A stretch of DNA of 64,000 bases. It comes from Petrosia ficiformis. Taxonomy: Eukaryota > Porifera > Demospongiae > Haplosclerida > Petrosiidae. Both the position numbers and the translations under genes were made by a program. This document shows, one piece after another, positions 37,001 through 52,000 of this stretch. The stretch is taken from positions 2,692,501-2,756,500 of the forward strand of contig OX345643.1 of the NCBI GenBank assembly GCA_947044365.1, in the 5' to 3' direction. Each line of letters opens with the position of its first letter. Positions within the stretch are counted from its first letter, which is position 1. The notes under the pieces were generated by a model. It was given only the letters and a program-made list of their open reading frames with translations. It did no database searches and was not told the origin of the DNA.

Positions 37001-40000
37001 TGCATACACAGGTTTGTACATCATACATACTACAGATGACTAAGCTATATGGATATTGATTGTGATGAAGTAAAACAACTGAGAGAACAATGCTATGAAG
37101 TTTAGCTATAGTATATAGACAGGCTCTAAACTGTTAAATATTGTAGTGACAAAGTAACTGGTACACTAGACACTGATGAATACTGTTCTTAATCTTATTA
37201 TCTGTGGAATCAAAAAGTATTTGTCCGCTCAAGACATGTGGCAAGTGGGTGTGACTGCAAATTAGGGTGTCATTAGTTACTGTATTGTCAATAACTTTTT
37301 ACAAAAACTCTGTAAAATTCACAGCTCTAATACATACATACATATCTACATGCATACACACATACATACATACATACATACATATATACATGCATACATA
37401 CATACATACATACATACATACGTACTTACATTTACATACATACATACAAAAATGCATTTGTACATAATATATGCAATGTAATTAAGAATATACACACATA
37501 CCTTTAAGCCTTGTTTCACAGTAGTTATTAGACGATCAGCCAAGTCTGTCATCCTACTTTCTAGATTATAAGGTTGAGATAATGATTGGGATTCATCTTC
37601 TAGTGTTTCCTCAAGAGGGTGCTCTTCATGACGTTTGATCTTATGAGTCTCTTCAATAAGTTGTTCAATACCATTATAAACAACACTGTAGAGGAATCAT
37701 ACAACAGTTACCATACTGTATGTGATAATGTGATCACATGATTATCCCATGACTATTTTATAATTATGATAATCACATGACTGCTCTACTTTAATTACAT
37801 GATCAATTAATGCACCTGTAGTGCAGAATCCTTGCCACGGTACACATTTTTGTGATCGAAAAACATACTCACATATTTAAATAGACTTTCAAGAATGATA
37901 TGTAAATATGTACAGTAGCTAATGTCAGTACGCTATAGATATTATATGTATGTACATAATATGTGTGACTGCGCACACAGAAAAGGACCAAATGCAAGCA
38001 ATCTTGCATGAACAAATGCTTACTAAGATTACACTTTTAATTTATACTTGGAAATGAAAGTATCTGCTGATCTATAAACCAATACAGATAATTAATTACT
38101 ATGCCATATTCCTGACTTCTCAAGTTTTTAGTTTTTGCAGCAGGATATTCCTGAAGCAACATGAAAGACACAACATTTACAATATCTCTGCTAACATTTA
38201 GAGTATATAATGACACTCCGTCTACAGAGTGGCAAGAGTTAATTATACAGAGATCACAAGACAGATAATTACCTAAAGAATGGGAATGCAGGTTGATATT
38301 CCTGTGGTTGAGGTTGTGTGAGACTACCTGAAAGGATTTTGAGCTGAGATAGTTTTGGATATGGAAGAGTCTCCAACAGTGACAGGAACAGGTTGTCTAT
38401 TACTGGATTACAATCTGGTGCAAATAGTACATCCAAGTTACAATTATTGTTTATCCTAGTTACCATGACAACCATGAAATCAGTAAAGATAGATTGAAAC
38501 ATTGTTTGTACATAATCTGTGAGGTTGAGACTGGAATCCTGAGACTGAGTAAATGCAGCAGCACGTTCCAAGTGTTCCACCATTACATGGGGATGCCAGT
38601 AAGTTCTGAAGAATTTGCTAAGTATTTTACTAACTCCTTTGTCTATCAAAAGTTCTTTCAATTTATTGCATCTCTCAGTAGCCTTCATGTTTCTTGTGAA
38701 TGGACCACAGGAACGAGTGCCATAGGACACACGTGAGGCTAATACTGGTATCACATCAACTAGGAGATGAATAGATGATCGCATAAGACTGTCTTCAGAT
38801 AACTCTGAAGGAATGAATAACAAGATACATATAGATAGATCGATAGCTAATGAATAGATGAATAAAGGAGTGAATGTATATGAACAGATAGATACAACAC
38901 CTACATCTATTTACTAGATAGATAATTAACAAAGAAACATATCATGTGACTAAATTATATACAATGAATTAGTGAGGTTTGCTTCTTTCACAACTTGAAG
39001 CCAAAATATTGTTTTGTCCAGATGTTTCTGTTGGACTCTTTCAAATACCATTACAAGCACTGATGTAGTACTGTTGTTGTTCTATATACAGTACAAGTTA
39101 TTGATATTACTGTTGTAAATTGCAATGTACATGTACTCACATTATGATACAGTAAAGTACAGTAAACACACACAGCAATACAAGTAAAACCTTCATTACT
39201 GTATTGTTTCCCTAATACAATAGGTCAGTACTAATGCATAATTTGTATGGCCCTGCAGGGCCATTTCTATGATTGCTTTCTCACAGGTTCGAACTATATT
39301 TATTTATACAGTGTATGTCTGCGCCACATATGCATTAATACATAGTTAAAGAAATTGTGTTATTTCAGGGGACTCAGTGATATGCATATGTGTAACATTT
39401 ATGAACTGGCATGGCACATAAATGAACACACGCTCGAGCTACAGTAGACTAGCTTGTATTAGCTGCTGTATCTTTAAAAAAGTAAGGTTAGTGCTGCCAG
39501 CAATGATTGATAGTATAAAGCAAATCATAGGGATACTTTTTCTTGGCATATCTTGTTTTTTTTTTTGTTTGCATTAAGTAGATCTAGACAGATGGAAGGA
39601 CAAATAGTAATACTAACCTTTATTAGGAAAACAACATCTCTGAAACCACTCCTCGATATCAATTGTTCCCGGATAAAGGGTGGAACTATGTCCAATAGAG
39701 TCCAAATAATAATGATTCCATCCCCGAAGGAACAGAGATGGATAACAGGAATCAAAAAACATGACCGGGGGAAAGTGGAGTAAGAGAACAAATAGTTTCT
39801 GATGAGTAGTGGGTGGAGTCAGTACCTCAGTTTCCTCAATCATAACTCTTAAATGATTAATCATATCTTTAGTGGCTTCCTGTATGTATAAAATAAACCA
39901 CTCCCATTACAACTTGATATTATTTAGTGATGGGTGATTCCAAAAGTTCTGACCGTTCAATTTGATACCAGGTAGTCTGAGAAGATATACATGTACATGT

Positions 40001-43000
40001 ACTTAATGACAGCTGAATGGTTTGAATTTTGACAACTGGTATAATAATTAAAATCATGTTATTATTAAAATTTTGAAATAGTAATTGAATTTGTTGTTCT
40101 TTTAACAATTGGAACTGTATGGGTATGATTTTACAATGGGGTGTGTAATGTGTATGACTATACTTGGAATCGAAATAATAAATTCCAAAACTAGTACTCT
40201 ATACCTGTAATTTCATGATAGGAATCGAAGAATCAAATACTTTGGAATCGAAATCACCCATCACTATTATTATTTTCATTAATAAAGTACACCATAAATA
40301 TACTCATCCACAATGTGGACATCAAGGTGATATTCAGGTAATGAATATAATTATTCAGAGTAACAACTTTTAATTTTTTTTTGTTCTTTCCTACAAAAAC
40401 TGAACTTGCAAAAAGAGCTTCTAGTTAGTTTTGATAATCTTCTTGATATAAAACAGATTTTGTGTCAATTAATAGTATTCACCATTTCACAGTATGTCTA
40501 TGCTAATTGGTCTAAGGTACCTTGTTCTTATTGTCCACACACTAAATTTATACATGTAGCTTAAAAAGTTAAAATCCCAGCTGGAGTGTTTGAAAACCAT
40601 TTAAGCTTTTGTTACAGTTTTTTTTTTTCTCAAGCTATATTGCAATTCAAAGACTGAATGCTTGTTCTTAGATCCTGGAAGTAATATTAAAAATAAAGTG
40701 TGTTGCTTAATTAAAAAAAAACTAATATTACAGTAAACATGGCAGTTAATAAATATGCTAATTATCCGAGTACCATCTTAAAACATAAGGACTCACAACC
40801 ACACCTACCTGCATATTGGCTAGTAATAAGAATATTTTCTGATCAGGTGAATCAATGAAGTCCTTTAGAACTTCACAAATGAGATTTTGAGATGGAAGTG
40901 ATGAAAGCTTGCAAATTTTGACTTGATTAGGATCTTCACAAACAAGTTCACTTATTAAAATGGTATCATTATCAGTGTCATCTAGAGGTTCTCTTCTTTC
41001 ATTCTTAGCTGAACTGGGATATTTGGTGGGGAGTTGATGAATGATGGGAGACGAACGTGTGAAACACAAGAGCTTGCTAGCACAGCAAAACGCATCACTG
41101 CGAAAGAAAAGGGGATATCATTTATAATATTGTGGTGTGTTGGATGAGTTAGTAACTGTAATTGTGTGTGTATGTGTTCACATGATCTCTTTTCCTTACC
41201 CCTGACAGGATTCTAAAGCAGCATAATGATGGTTTATTAGATTCTTCAGACTAAAGTGTTGTTGATGAGATAAATAATTATTAATTAACGAAGCAGGAAT
41301 CTGTTTACGATAAAGAATGTCTGCTTCAGGAGTCATTAATTGCATCAAACGTTTACACAAGTGATATATCAGCCAGTGTTGTAAAATAGAAATAACTAGA
41401 GAAGCCTCCTGGGACATCAACACAGTCTGATTTAAAACAGGAGCTGTGTGTAACACATGTATGGCTTCAGTTACTGCTTGGTGGGCGCAGTCAACAGTGA
41501 GTGACTGCAATATTCCATCAAATTTAGCATCAATTTGAACAAGTGGAAAGATGTGTTCAGCATCCATTTCTAACTCATCCAGTTGGCACTGAGAGTGAGG
41601 TGAAAGAGAAGAGGGGAAAGAGAGAGAAGGCAAAGAAAAGAAGATCACATAAAAGTGGGAATAGAGATGAGATAAACAAACAAAAATAGAAGATAATTGA
41701 ATACACAAATAATACACCTCTAGCAATAATAGACACATCGATATATTAACAGTTTGTTTGTTTGTCTGTCTGTCAATTGACCAACAAACAAACAAACAGT
41801 CCTTTATTTCAGTTTGATGAGTCTGAAAGGTATTCATCTACTCTTGATTTTTTTCCTTAATTTACTACAATGAAGCTATATTGTTGACTTAATTAATGAA
41901 ATGTTTCAGTACACTTACACACTAATTGCTTTGTGATGACTAAACATCTTACAGTCACTTTTTCAATACTTCTTACCATTTAATAGTTCCTGTATAAGTT
42001 TTGCAATGTAATTAAGTTACAACAGCTAGTAATTGCAGTTTCCACAAACTGATTTAATTTTGCTTGTCTGCTGTAGCTCAAACATGCATACATTTACATG
42101 CCATGATTATTAATTGACCGAGCGTCCAGAATGACACAACTTCCTTTTAACTACGTATACAATGCTTATGTGTATTGAAATGAAACAAGTTACACCTCTT
42201 TCCCTTACCACTGGGACTGCAAATCCAGCTGAATTCCGGAGAGCTCTCAATAGTTCTTGAAGAAGACAGAGTTTGATGTCATCCCCAATCAGATCCCCAG
42301 GAGTTGTGTCCTTGTAGGAGTGGCCATATGGGGGTAAGAGAGAAAGAAGAAGTGAATCTAGGGTTTCCTTTTTGAGACCATAAAGACTCTTGTCTCCACC
42401 AACTAGATCAATGAATTGCTTGACCTGTATACAATGAACAGATAGATAGATAGATAGAGAGATAGATAGATAGATAGATAGATAGATGGATAGATAGATA
42501 GATAGGTATATTTGATATTGATTTGACATTGTGAGTATAATTCAACACAGTAAAATAGCAATATTATTAGAAATATATGTACAGGTATATATGTACATGT
42601 ATGTATACACATAAATATGGAGACAAAGATAACATACAAAATGACATACCTTCTCTTTGGCTGTTTGTACAATTATTCTTACACAAGGTTGAAGATGATT
42701 CATTGCTGTTTGTAACAGAGTTTCATGACTAATATAATATTTCTCAAATCTGTTCAGAAATGGACCAGGTATGTCTTCAATCTCATTCTGTTGTACAACA
42801 ACAATACAGACGAAATCCTTGTGTATTCGACATGGTTTTGAGTGAGCTCCAATAGCAATGTTGGCATAGCATCGAGGATCTTGATCTGGATCTACATGTA
42901 TTCGTCTGAATTTTCGATTAAATAGATCATAAAAACTCTCATGTATGTCATTAGTCTGGCTCATAATGACTGTATGCCCCTCTACAGCAGAGTGACGAAT

Positions 43001-46000
43001 GGCAGCAATTGTATTAATCTGAAGTAAGAGAAACAAGATATAAATTATATAGTGAAAAGAGTATCCTCATCAATGACATGAATCATGGCTGATAAATTCT
43101 CATGATGAATACCAATAATATGTTTTTCTAGTGTTGTTTGTTAATGGTTCTTGTATAACTTTCACAATGACATATAGTTGTTGTTTCTATAAGCCTGCTA
43201 GTCTGTACATCAATTGCGAATTGATTAAGTGCCCTCGTAATAAACAAACTTCCTCAAATACAATGCATACATCCAAAATGACACACATACAATATTATAA
43301 ATTGTATACATTAACTGAAAACGGGATGGCCCTTCCAGCCATTAAGAAGACCATACCTACCTTCTCAATTTCTCCATCACCAGGAAAATCAGAACATACA
43401 TATATTCTTGTTTTCTTTCTCTTAAAAACTCCAAACGTAATTAAGAGATTCATGACACTGTTGTCCTCAGAGGGATCAATTATTAGCTTGTATCTCACTT
43501 CATTCTCCTCTCTATTTATTTGAGGACAATCCAATAGGGACTGTTGAAGAATCTCAAGCATGCTTCTCTGATTGATGTCTGAAAGAGATATTGATTGATC
43601 TGGCATCTGAAAAAAAAGGATGAACATACATACTCTATACATACATACATACATACACAAATACATAATACATTATTACATTAATACATACATTACATGT
43701 ACTATAATACAACATACGTAGTTGCATATGTAGATGCCAAACTACATACATACATAAAATAATGCATATATATAACATAAATACATATATAGAACACTAA
43801 AACTGTGTGGTGATGTTGTTTGCTATTCCAAGGTCAGCTAACAGTAAAATGCCTAGAAAAATCCTTTTTGATATATATATATATTATCTTGCCTAAAATC
43901 TGGCAGTACCTTGTTTTGTGCTTTTAGTTTTCTGTAACAGACACACAAACACAAACACAAACAAAATTAATTTAATTACTATGTCTATGCAGCCAGGCGT
44001 ACTTACTAATAAACAAGGTATATAGAGAAAAACGTATCCCTATGACTGCTTTGTGGTGTCCATCATTCAGTAATCATGGCTAACTTTATGATGCCTGAAA
44101 CACATCAGCCTATTATAGTTATTATTTTGATTATCTACTCTGTTTACCTTTTAAAGAACCTTGTAGAACTTGTAGAATATATTTCAGGTAGAATAGCTAG
44201 CTATTAGTTCCAGTTTCTACGTAAACTACACAGCTTTCTTTCTGCTGGTCTGTAGAGCTTGATCGCGCGTTCTTTTACGCGCCACGCCCATTAATTGACC
44301 GAGCCCCCCGGGAATGATGTAACTTCCTTAACTACGTATACAACGCATACTCGCGTAGGTGACACAAGAATATAAATATATATAGTTCGAACCCGTGGGA
44401 AAGCAATCATAGGGATGGCCCTACGGGCCATAATAAAAATTATAACAAGCTGAAGGATATATGATGGAAAATTATGATTACTTTGTGGTCATCAGTATAC
44501 AACTTTTTTGTTGGCTCATTATATACACTACAGACACATGTATATATTATTTACCTTTTCTAGGAACAACTGACATATTCCTTGGAATGACTCCCTCTCT
44601 CCTGGCTTGGCCCAGTAAACTCCATTAAAGTTCCTCTCAAGTGCCTCCACTACTAGCTGAGGTGATAATCCTTTTGTTCTTCGTCTTCTCAAATAGTTAA
44701 TGAAATGTATAAAATCTCTTAACCCAAAGAATTTTCTTAATCTTTTAATCTTCATAAGAGAGAAGTAAGCAGGACAAAACTGTACAATAGTATTCAAGTC
44801 ATTTTTAATTTCAGGTGGTGGATTGTCAGGTGTTGAGCACCAACAACCTTTTGCTAAGATTTCTAAACCCTTATCAGAAACTTCGGGTCGGAAAAGACTC
44901 ACAGCACGGTTTGTTTTTGCAGCATCAAGGACATGGTTTGATATTGCTACAAAGGACACCTCCGGTTTATCAAGATGGTAATGAAGAACCTTTAAAGATT
45001 CATGACTCTCTTCTGGCAAACCTGCCTCATCCATAAACACGACACAATATATTGGCAACGAGGATTTTTGATAGCTTCTTTGTCGGTTAATTGCTTGTGA
45101 AAATACCGTCTGTATCTCATTAGATGTTGTCTGACGAGAACATTGATAAAAATGAGGATCCAAGCTATTAAAGTTACGCAGATCTGATACTTTTGACTCT
45201 GGACCCTTTACATTAGCGATCACCAAATTAAATGAAAGGGTCTTGGAACTTCCTGGAGGTCCAACTATTATAAGAGGAGAATGAGTGGCAGTACAAACAA
45301 AGGTAGCAAAAAGATTCTCTTTCAAAGCCTGAGTTTTAGCGATACCAGGAGGTAGATCTATACTTTTACAAAACCAATCAAGCTCTTCTTGGAAAGCTTT
45401 CAAAAAATCAATTCCCCCTGATTGGAATTCCCATTCATAAAAAACATTTTTGTATTTATCTCGATATTTATCGTTGAGTCTCATGTAGTATACAATACCT
45501 AAAGACACCATTACAGCACGACGACTATAATCTGTGCTTTCACCATGTTGTTTTAGCTTTTTATATACTGACATTAGCCATTGGTAAAATGTAAACACTC
45601 TTTGAATGTCCCTCTGACTGACACAACTTCTTGAAGACACCTAGTGGAAATATAAATACATATGTACATATAAATAATTATTTTTAAATGAAAGAGTATG
45701 TACTGATATGAAAGCACAAACAAGATTCGGATGGTACCTTTGCAATAAAATTAAAATAACTACTTCCATATAACAACCCTACCTAGAGTAAGGACAAAAT
45801 ACAAAGAAGCTATACTTATGTAGGGTTAATCATTATGTGGAAGTGGCTATTTTAATTTTGTTACAAGGGTCCATCTGAATCTTGTTACTGTGCTTTTTGG
45901 TTTTAATATCAGTACATATTCTTTTATTTATTCTTGTTTCAATTCAATAATTAGTTTATAAATTGTTGGAGTACATCATTTCACAGATTTCAAATGAGTG

Positions 46001-49000
46001 ACTGACTAAGAGGGACTTTCTTTATGTAGTAGTCCCTACCAACAAAACCATAACCCACACACATACTATTTATAGTAACTGAACAGAATACAACCCTTAC
46101 AATGATACTGCCTACAATGTATGATGTAATGCAATGACTACTACACAAAGAAGCACTTGACTAAGTGTCCAACAATGGCTGAATTACTGAATACCTGGAA
46201 CTGACTGAGAAGGGCAGTTTGTGATTCAGTATCAAATATGTGATGCTTTAACTTATATGTAGCATTATTGTAGGAGTGGTGTCCAGCAGGACACTGTATC
46301 CAAAGTTTACTGTTATTATTAGAATTATACATTTTTATAATTATTAGTAAAAGGCCTGTGGTTACATTGTTGTCAAGTGGCTAAATGTATTCCTTGACTT
46401 GGTCAAGAAACAAAACAGTTGGACAATTTGCACAGCTTATTAAAATACATTAATTTGCATTCATGCTAACACTATTTTGATAGATCCTGAAATGTAGAAA
46501 TGTATTTTTATGGAAAAGACAATAATGAGATCAACAATCTTGCAGTTTTGCCACTCGAAGGTTCTTTACGTTCGAGATGATCTCTGGCCATCTAGGAGGT
46601 ATTGTTATTGGTAAAACACTTGCTATCAACATTTATGTATGTCAAGATCTATTTGTATTAGCAGTGATTTCAACTCATCACTTGGAATTGAAATGTATGG
46701 GTGGCCATTTTTTTCTGGGGCCATCCATACATAGAGTACTACTGTAGTCTGTGATAGTTATATACATGTACATACAGACAGATAAGGACAAACAGACAAA
46801 CACACAGACCTCGACATCTTCTGGTTTCATTTTTAATTTTCTGAGCTGTTCGGAAGCATATAATCTCATTAAACTTTGACTCTGAACAATCAATTTAGCG
46901 AGTATCACCACCTGATAATATAGTGAGGTATATGCAGATAATATATAACATAATTGCTGACATCACCCATTGCAGGTGGTATATACTACCCACAAAATTA
47001 AGGGAGGAGTATATACGATTCGCACAATGAGGTGTATATAAACTGACATCATGACTTCAAACAGGATCTTACTATTATTCAAACATCAAAAAAAAAAAAA
47101 GAAACTGAACAAACAAATAGCAAAAAAAATAACAATGATAAACAAATAATGTATAAAATCAGCATAGCATGATATACAGCAGACAGTGATGAGGGGTCAT
47201 TTACTTTAGATGATCCTCGACGTTCAGTAGATGACATAGTGAGGGTGCATATTGCTTCCCATAACTTAGAATCAATCTCCTTTTGTAATTCATCAGTGCT
47301 GATGTTGTCATGGTCAAGTGTGTGTTGTCCTTTCTCTAACCACAAATGGATCTGAGAATGGACTAGCTTATTAATGTCAAGGAGAAAATCTTTTTGTGAG
47401 GTGTTTTCTGAGTTTGAATGAGCACAGCTTGTACATGTAATGTTTTGACTGTGATTACGCTTCTCCAAAAGATTTTGTGCTAATAATGTGTTGAAGTCTA
47501 CATTTGGTCTATAAAGCAATGTTCCATATTTACGCACTTTACAAGAAATTGCTAAATGATGCTGCAATAGTACAGTAAGAATACTGAGTATCCGCTGTGC
47601 AGTTACTAGTGAATTAACATCCGTCAAATCACTTGTTATTTGTTGTAGTATATCATTTGTTGTACTATGAAATATATCTTGGACTGTGGGCAACAAGATA
47701 GCTTTACCTGCAAGTAAATGCTTTCCCACAGTAATGGATACTAGAATCATTGCAGCATCAATTACATCATCACTTGTGTGTATTTGATCAATTGGATGCA
47801 CTTGAGTTGAGAGTGAAGCGAGAAGGTCTTCCAAATCTTCGTATGTACTAATAATTATTTCCTTACTTTTTTGTAAAATCGCAAGATGTGATTTGTAACA
47901 TGTATAGCATACCTTGTCATTAGGTTGAATTGTACCCTCAAATCCTGCATTATTTATTAAGTATTGCGTAATTTCATTTGGATGTGGACATTTTCTTGAT
48001 TGCACTTTCTTTAGCGAGGCATTACATGTTACACAATTTGCCTGAAGAGGAACTTTAGTTTATACACTAGGCAATAGTGATGTTTACAGAAAGGGGTTGG
48101 AATGGGAATTACGGTTCTTGAACATTTCAAGCCTACACTCTCAAATATACTTAGCATTTCTGCACTACTTTTTGCAACTTTACTTGATGCAAATGCTGCA
48201 CTCTCACAATCACTAACACAACAACTACTCTTTTCTTTCTTCTTCTCCCATCTAGGTATGTAACTATCATTGGACAATACCCTGGTTACATAATTTCTAC
48301 AAAGACGACAAACTAAACACTCTGATTCTTCTACTAAAGAGTCAACAAAGGCACGAGCATCTTCGTTCTTCCACTCAGCTGGTTTTGACATTTGTTGGTG
48401 ACAATTCATACATAAGCTGCATACCTGTGTATCTTCGAAAGATAACCTTCGTTTACTCCTGTTTGATGCCATGGATCATGCAAAACTACCATCAACTGCT
48501 ATCTGAAATTTACAATACATTATATTGTCATTATGTTACTAAGTAAATACAACTAACCTGAATTTTGATAATAAACCAAACTGAACCACGTGGTTTTCAA
48601 CTCACCATATTTTTTAAAACTAAACAGTGGAACAACTCAAATTTTTTATATGTTTTGTGCAAATTTGTAAGTTATTTGCGTGCAAAGTCTTATTTTGATT
48701 CCATTGTCAGAAAAAAAATTATGACGGGTTTCGTTCACACCACCAGCACTTGTTTTGGCGAGTATAACTGCTCTCTTGTTGCTGTAATCCACTCCATTTT
48801 TGCAGTGATAGATAGGTAAGATTACCTGCTACAAGTGTATGTATATTTTGTTACAGTGAATAACATTTCTGTGAAAATATAGCTGTGTGAATATATAATT
48901 AGAAAATAAGCGCTGTTAGAATTTTGCTAAACGCCGATAAATATATTTGTATAGGACTGAATTACTTCTGGTCTGTTGGCGGAACAACTGTGTATGCAGC

Positions 49001-52000
49001 AAGAAGCTGGCAAGACTAGAAACTGATTGGAGTAGCATCCGCCCATGGAAAAAACTACAACCTTAAGAGACATTCAACTATGTAATCTGAACAATGAGAT
49101 GTGAGTGTGTTGATATTTTAATTATAATTATGATCACATGTACAATGATAAATAAACTCAAATACTGGACTCCAAAGGTGGAGTGCTCCCACCATTTCCG
49201 ATTAAAGGAACCAAAAGTTTCTGTCCCTTTAGTGAAGTTTAATCAGAAAGGGTGGGACAATTACATGCATTGTGAGATTCCCTTGATGACTATAATTATA
49301 GTGAAATGCCATGGTAATTAAACTACATGGTACCCAAATATATGGTCAGAGAAGACTATGCCAAGAGTAGTAAACACAGAATAGTCTTGTGTTGCTTTAG
49401 ATGATGATCCTGATCTGTTCTCTCAACAAGATGGACAGGACCTCTGCCACCCAGAATACATTTATATTTTACTCCATTTTCAAACATACACACATAATAT
49501 AGGATTAACAAACACCCACTTGAGTTAATTAAGAGGCCACACATATTTTCTACCTTTAGTGTTTGGAGGTAACTAATTATTACATTTATTAACTGATGCA
49601 TTGGTAAACAGGACTTAAGCATTTCCGGACCTTTAACCCCATTTCTGATTCCCAAGGCCAGACTATCCATAAGGACTACTTCGAAAGTTACCAAGGCATC
49701 AAAATATCGTATAGTTGGTAAAATTGAAGGGTTACAATTTTCGTGGATGCAGCTAACTGTTTCAAAAAGTAAATTTCAGTGGGTAATGAATTTTGTGTGG
49801 GTGTGTGGTATTATAATTAAGTCTTATCACACATGTAATGTCATGTGTGCTTTATCTGTTAAGGATGTAGATCAGTATTAAAGGAATGATTTAGTGTTAT
49901 CATATCTACAATATTTGATATTATGTATATGTTATTAATTACATGTATAATGTCTGTGTAGTTAGAAGATTGCAGGATAAAGTCTCCAAAAAATGGGAAT
50001 ATTGAGAAGGCATATCCAGAAATGACTGTCTTGTCTTTTGTAGGGACAGACAAGTACCCTGTCAACACCCTTTATTTTATCCAAAACTAACACACACCTC
50101 TATATTTGGTAGTTCTTTATGTAACATTTGCATCTTGGTTTTGATGTAGTCATGTTCCTGATTCCGATCCAGAGACCCATAATCCCACATCAGATACTCC
50201 AGTGTAGGGTGAAGGGGTCTCACATAATAAGAGGAACGTAACCAAGTCTCCTCTGCATGTGTAGCCATACTGTCACCACGATGAGGATTACAAGCAGCTA
50301 CTATGAATATATTTTCCGGTATGCTCTATAATAATGTGACAATCATGTGAATATCATGTGACATGTACTATACTATTCTGTAACTGACCTCTCCATCTAG
50401 GGATCTATCAACAATAATTTCTTTGAAAAGACCAAGACAAGAGGAAGTGTTTACTTCATCTAAAAATACCTGTAATATGAACAGTGTGCAATAATGAAAG
50501 AGGAATAAAAGGGCATACAGAGAGAGATTACAAATATGGATGAACAGAAGGGATGAGTGGATAGATACATTTGTAATGAATGGCATGGACAGAGAGTTCT
50601 TACAGTCACAAATGGCGTCTTCATTTTTGCTTTCTTTATTTCATCAACATGTTTAAAAGCTGCTTGAATTCTTTTTCCTTGTTGAAATACTGGCTCAAAA
50701 AATTTCTTAATATCAGAAGGTGTAAGAGCTACAAGGAAAAATAATAATAACACAAGGAGGAAGAGGAGGATGAGAAGGAGGATGAAGAGGAGGAAGAAGA
50801 GGAGGAAAAGAAGGGGGATGAAGAAAAGGAGGAAGAGGAGGACAAGAAGGATGAAGTGGGAAAAGAAGAGAAAAGGAGGACAATGTTTTACCAGAATGAA
50901 CATTCAGTTTGTGGAAAGTACTATTGATTTCAGCTTTCAATACAGCATGAAGAAGGCGAGCTGTCATCTGAGAGAAATAAGAGAGAAGAAAGGATAAAGC
51001 AAAAATGATAGAAAGAAAGTATGAAAGAGAGAGTGTGCAAAGCTTACTTCTGGTGAATTATCTGTCCTAGCTAACTCAAACATGTCATCCAGCGAGGATG
51101 TGGTTTCTTCCTCTCCTTTATCATCTGATAATTTCAATAAAGCAACAGCTGGATTAGTAGCCATGTCAAGAAGCAGAGCTCTGAGATACGAGTAAAACTG
51201 ACCGGTCTCTGTCGTACTATCTGGAATCTGTCCCAAAATAATAAAATCGTCAATTGGGACCTCTTGTCCTGAAGTAATAGCTTTGCAGATTTCTATGCAC
51301 TTCTGATAGTTATCAAGAGAATCCTCTGCTTTTTCACTCAATAGATTACGAATACAATCCTTTATGGTCCCCTTTTCCTTATTCCAAAGGTGAAGTAGAG
51401 CATGACTCCACAGACGACTCAACATTTCCACAAGAGCTGTTTTCCCAACTCCAGTCTCTCCTTTGATAATAACAGGGACACCACATTCATATCGCTCATG
51501 AATATTCAACATCTTTATAGTATAGTCCAGTGTTAGTACATAGTTCGAATCATCAATGGCAGAGAGACATTTTCCCTTCTCCAAGGGGAGACCCAGAGCA
51601 CGAGCGAGATATTGATCTAATATCTTCCTGTCTTGATTATTACTGCAGATAATAGAAGTGATATTAGAAACAAGAAATGTGGAGAAACATATCCCAATGA
51701 TTGCTTTGTGATGACCATTAACATTTACTGATGACTTTCTCATGTCTCAAATCCAATAATAGTGACTTCTTTTCCCATTCTTACTTTTTAACAGTTCTTA
51801 TATAAGTTATGCATCAATTACTGTTTCAATAGGCTGATTTCATTCTGAGTCTGCTCTAGAATGTGTTTAGGTGCTATACACCATTTACCAAACCCCTATG
51901 AAAAACGCAACTTCATGTATTCTACACACGCATATCAAGTAGATTCAACTCTTTTGAAAGCAATCACTGTGAATTAGTAAAGCACAATGCATATATTGTA

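Noticed and set aside
48565..48819. 84-codon plus-strand frame ending near a GT
   Set aside because: No partner exon, no domain, and low-complexity composition.
49356..49694. 112-codon minus-strand frame in the AAA3-AAA4 intron
   Set aside because: No recognisable domain, and the flanking exons connect well without it.
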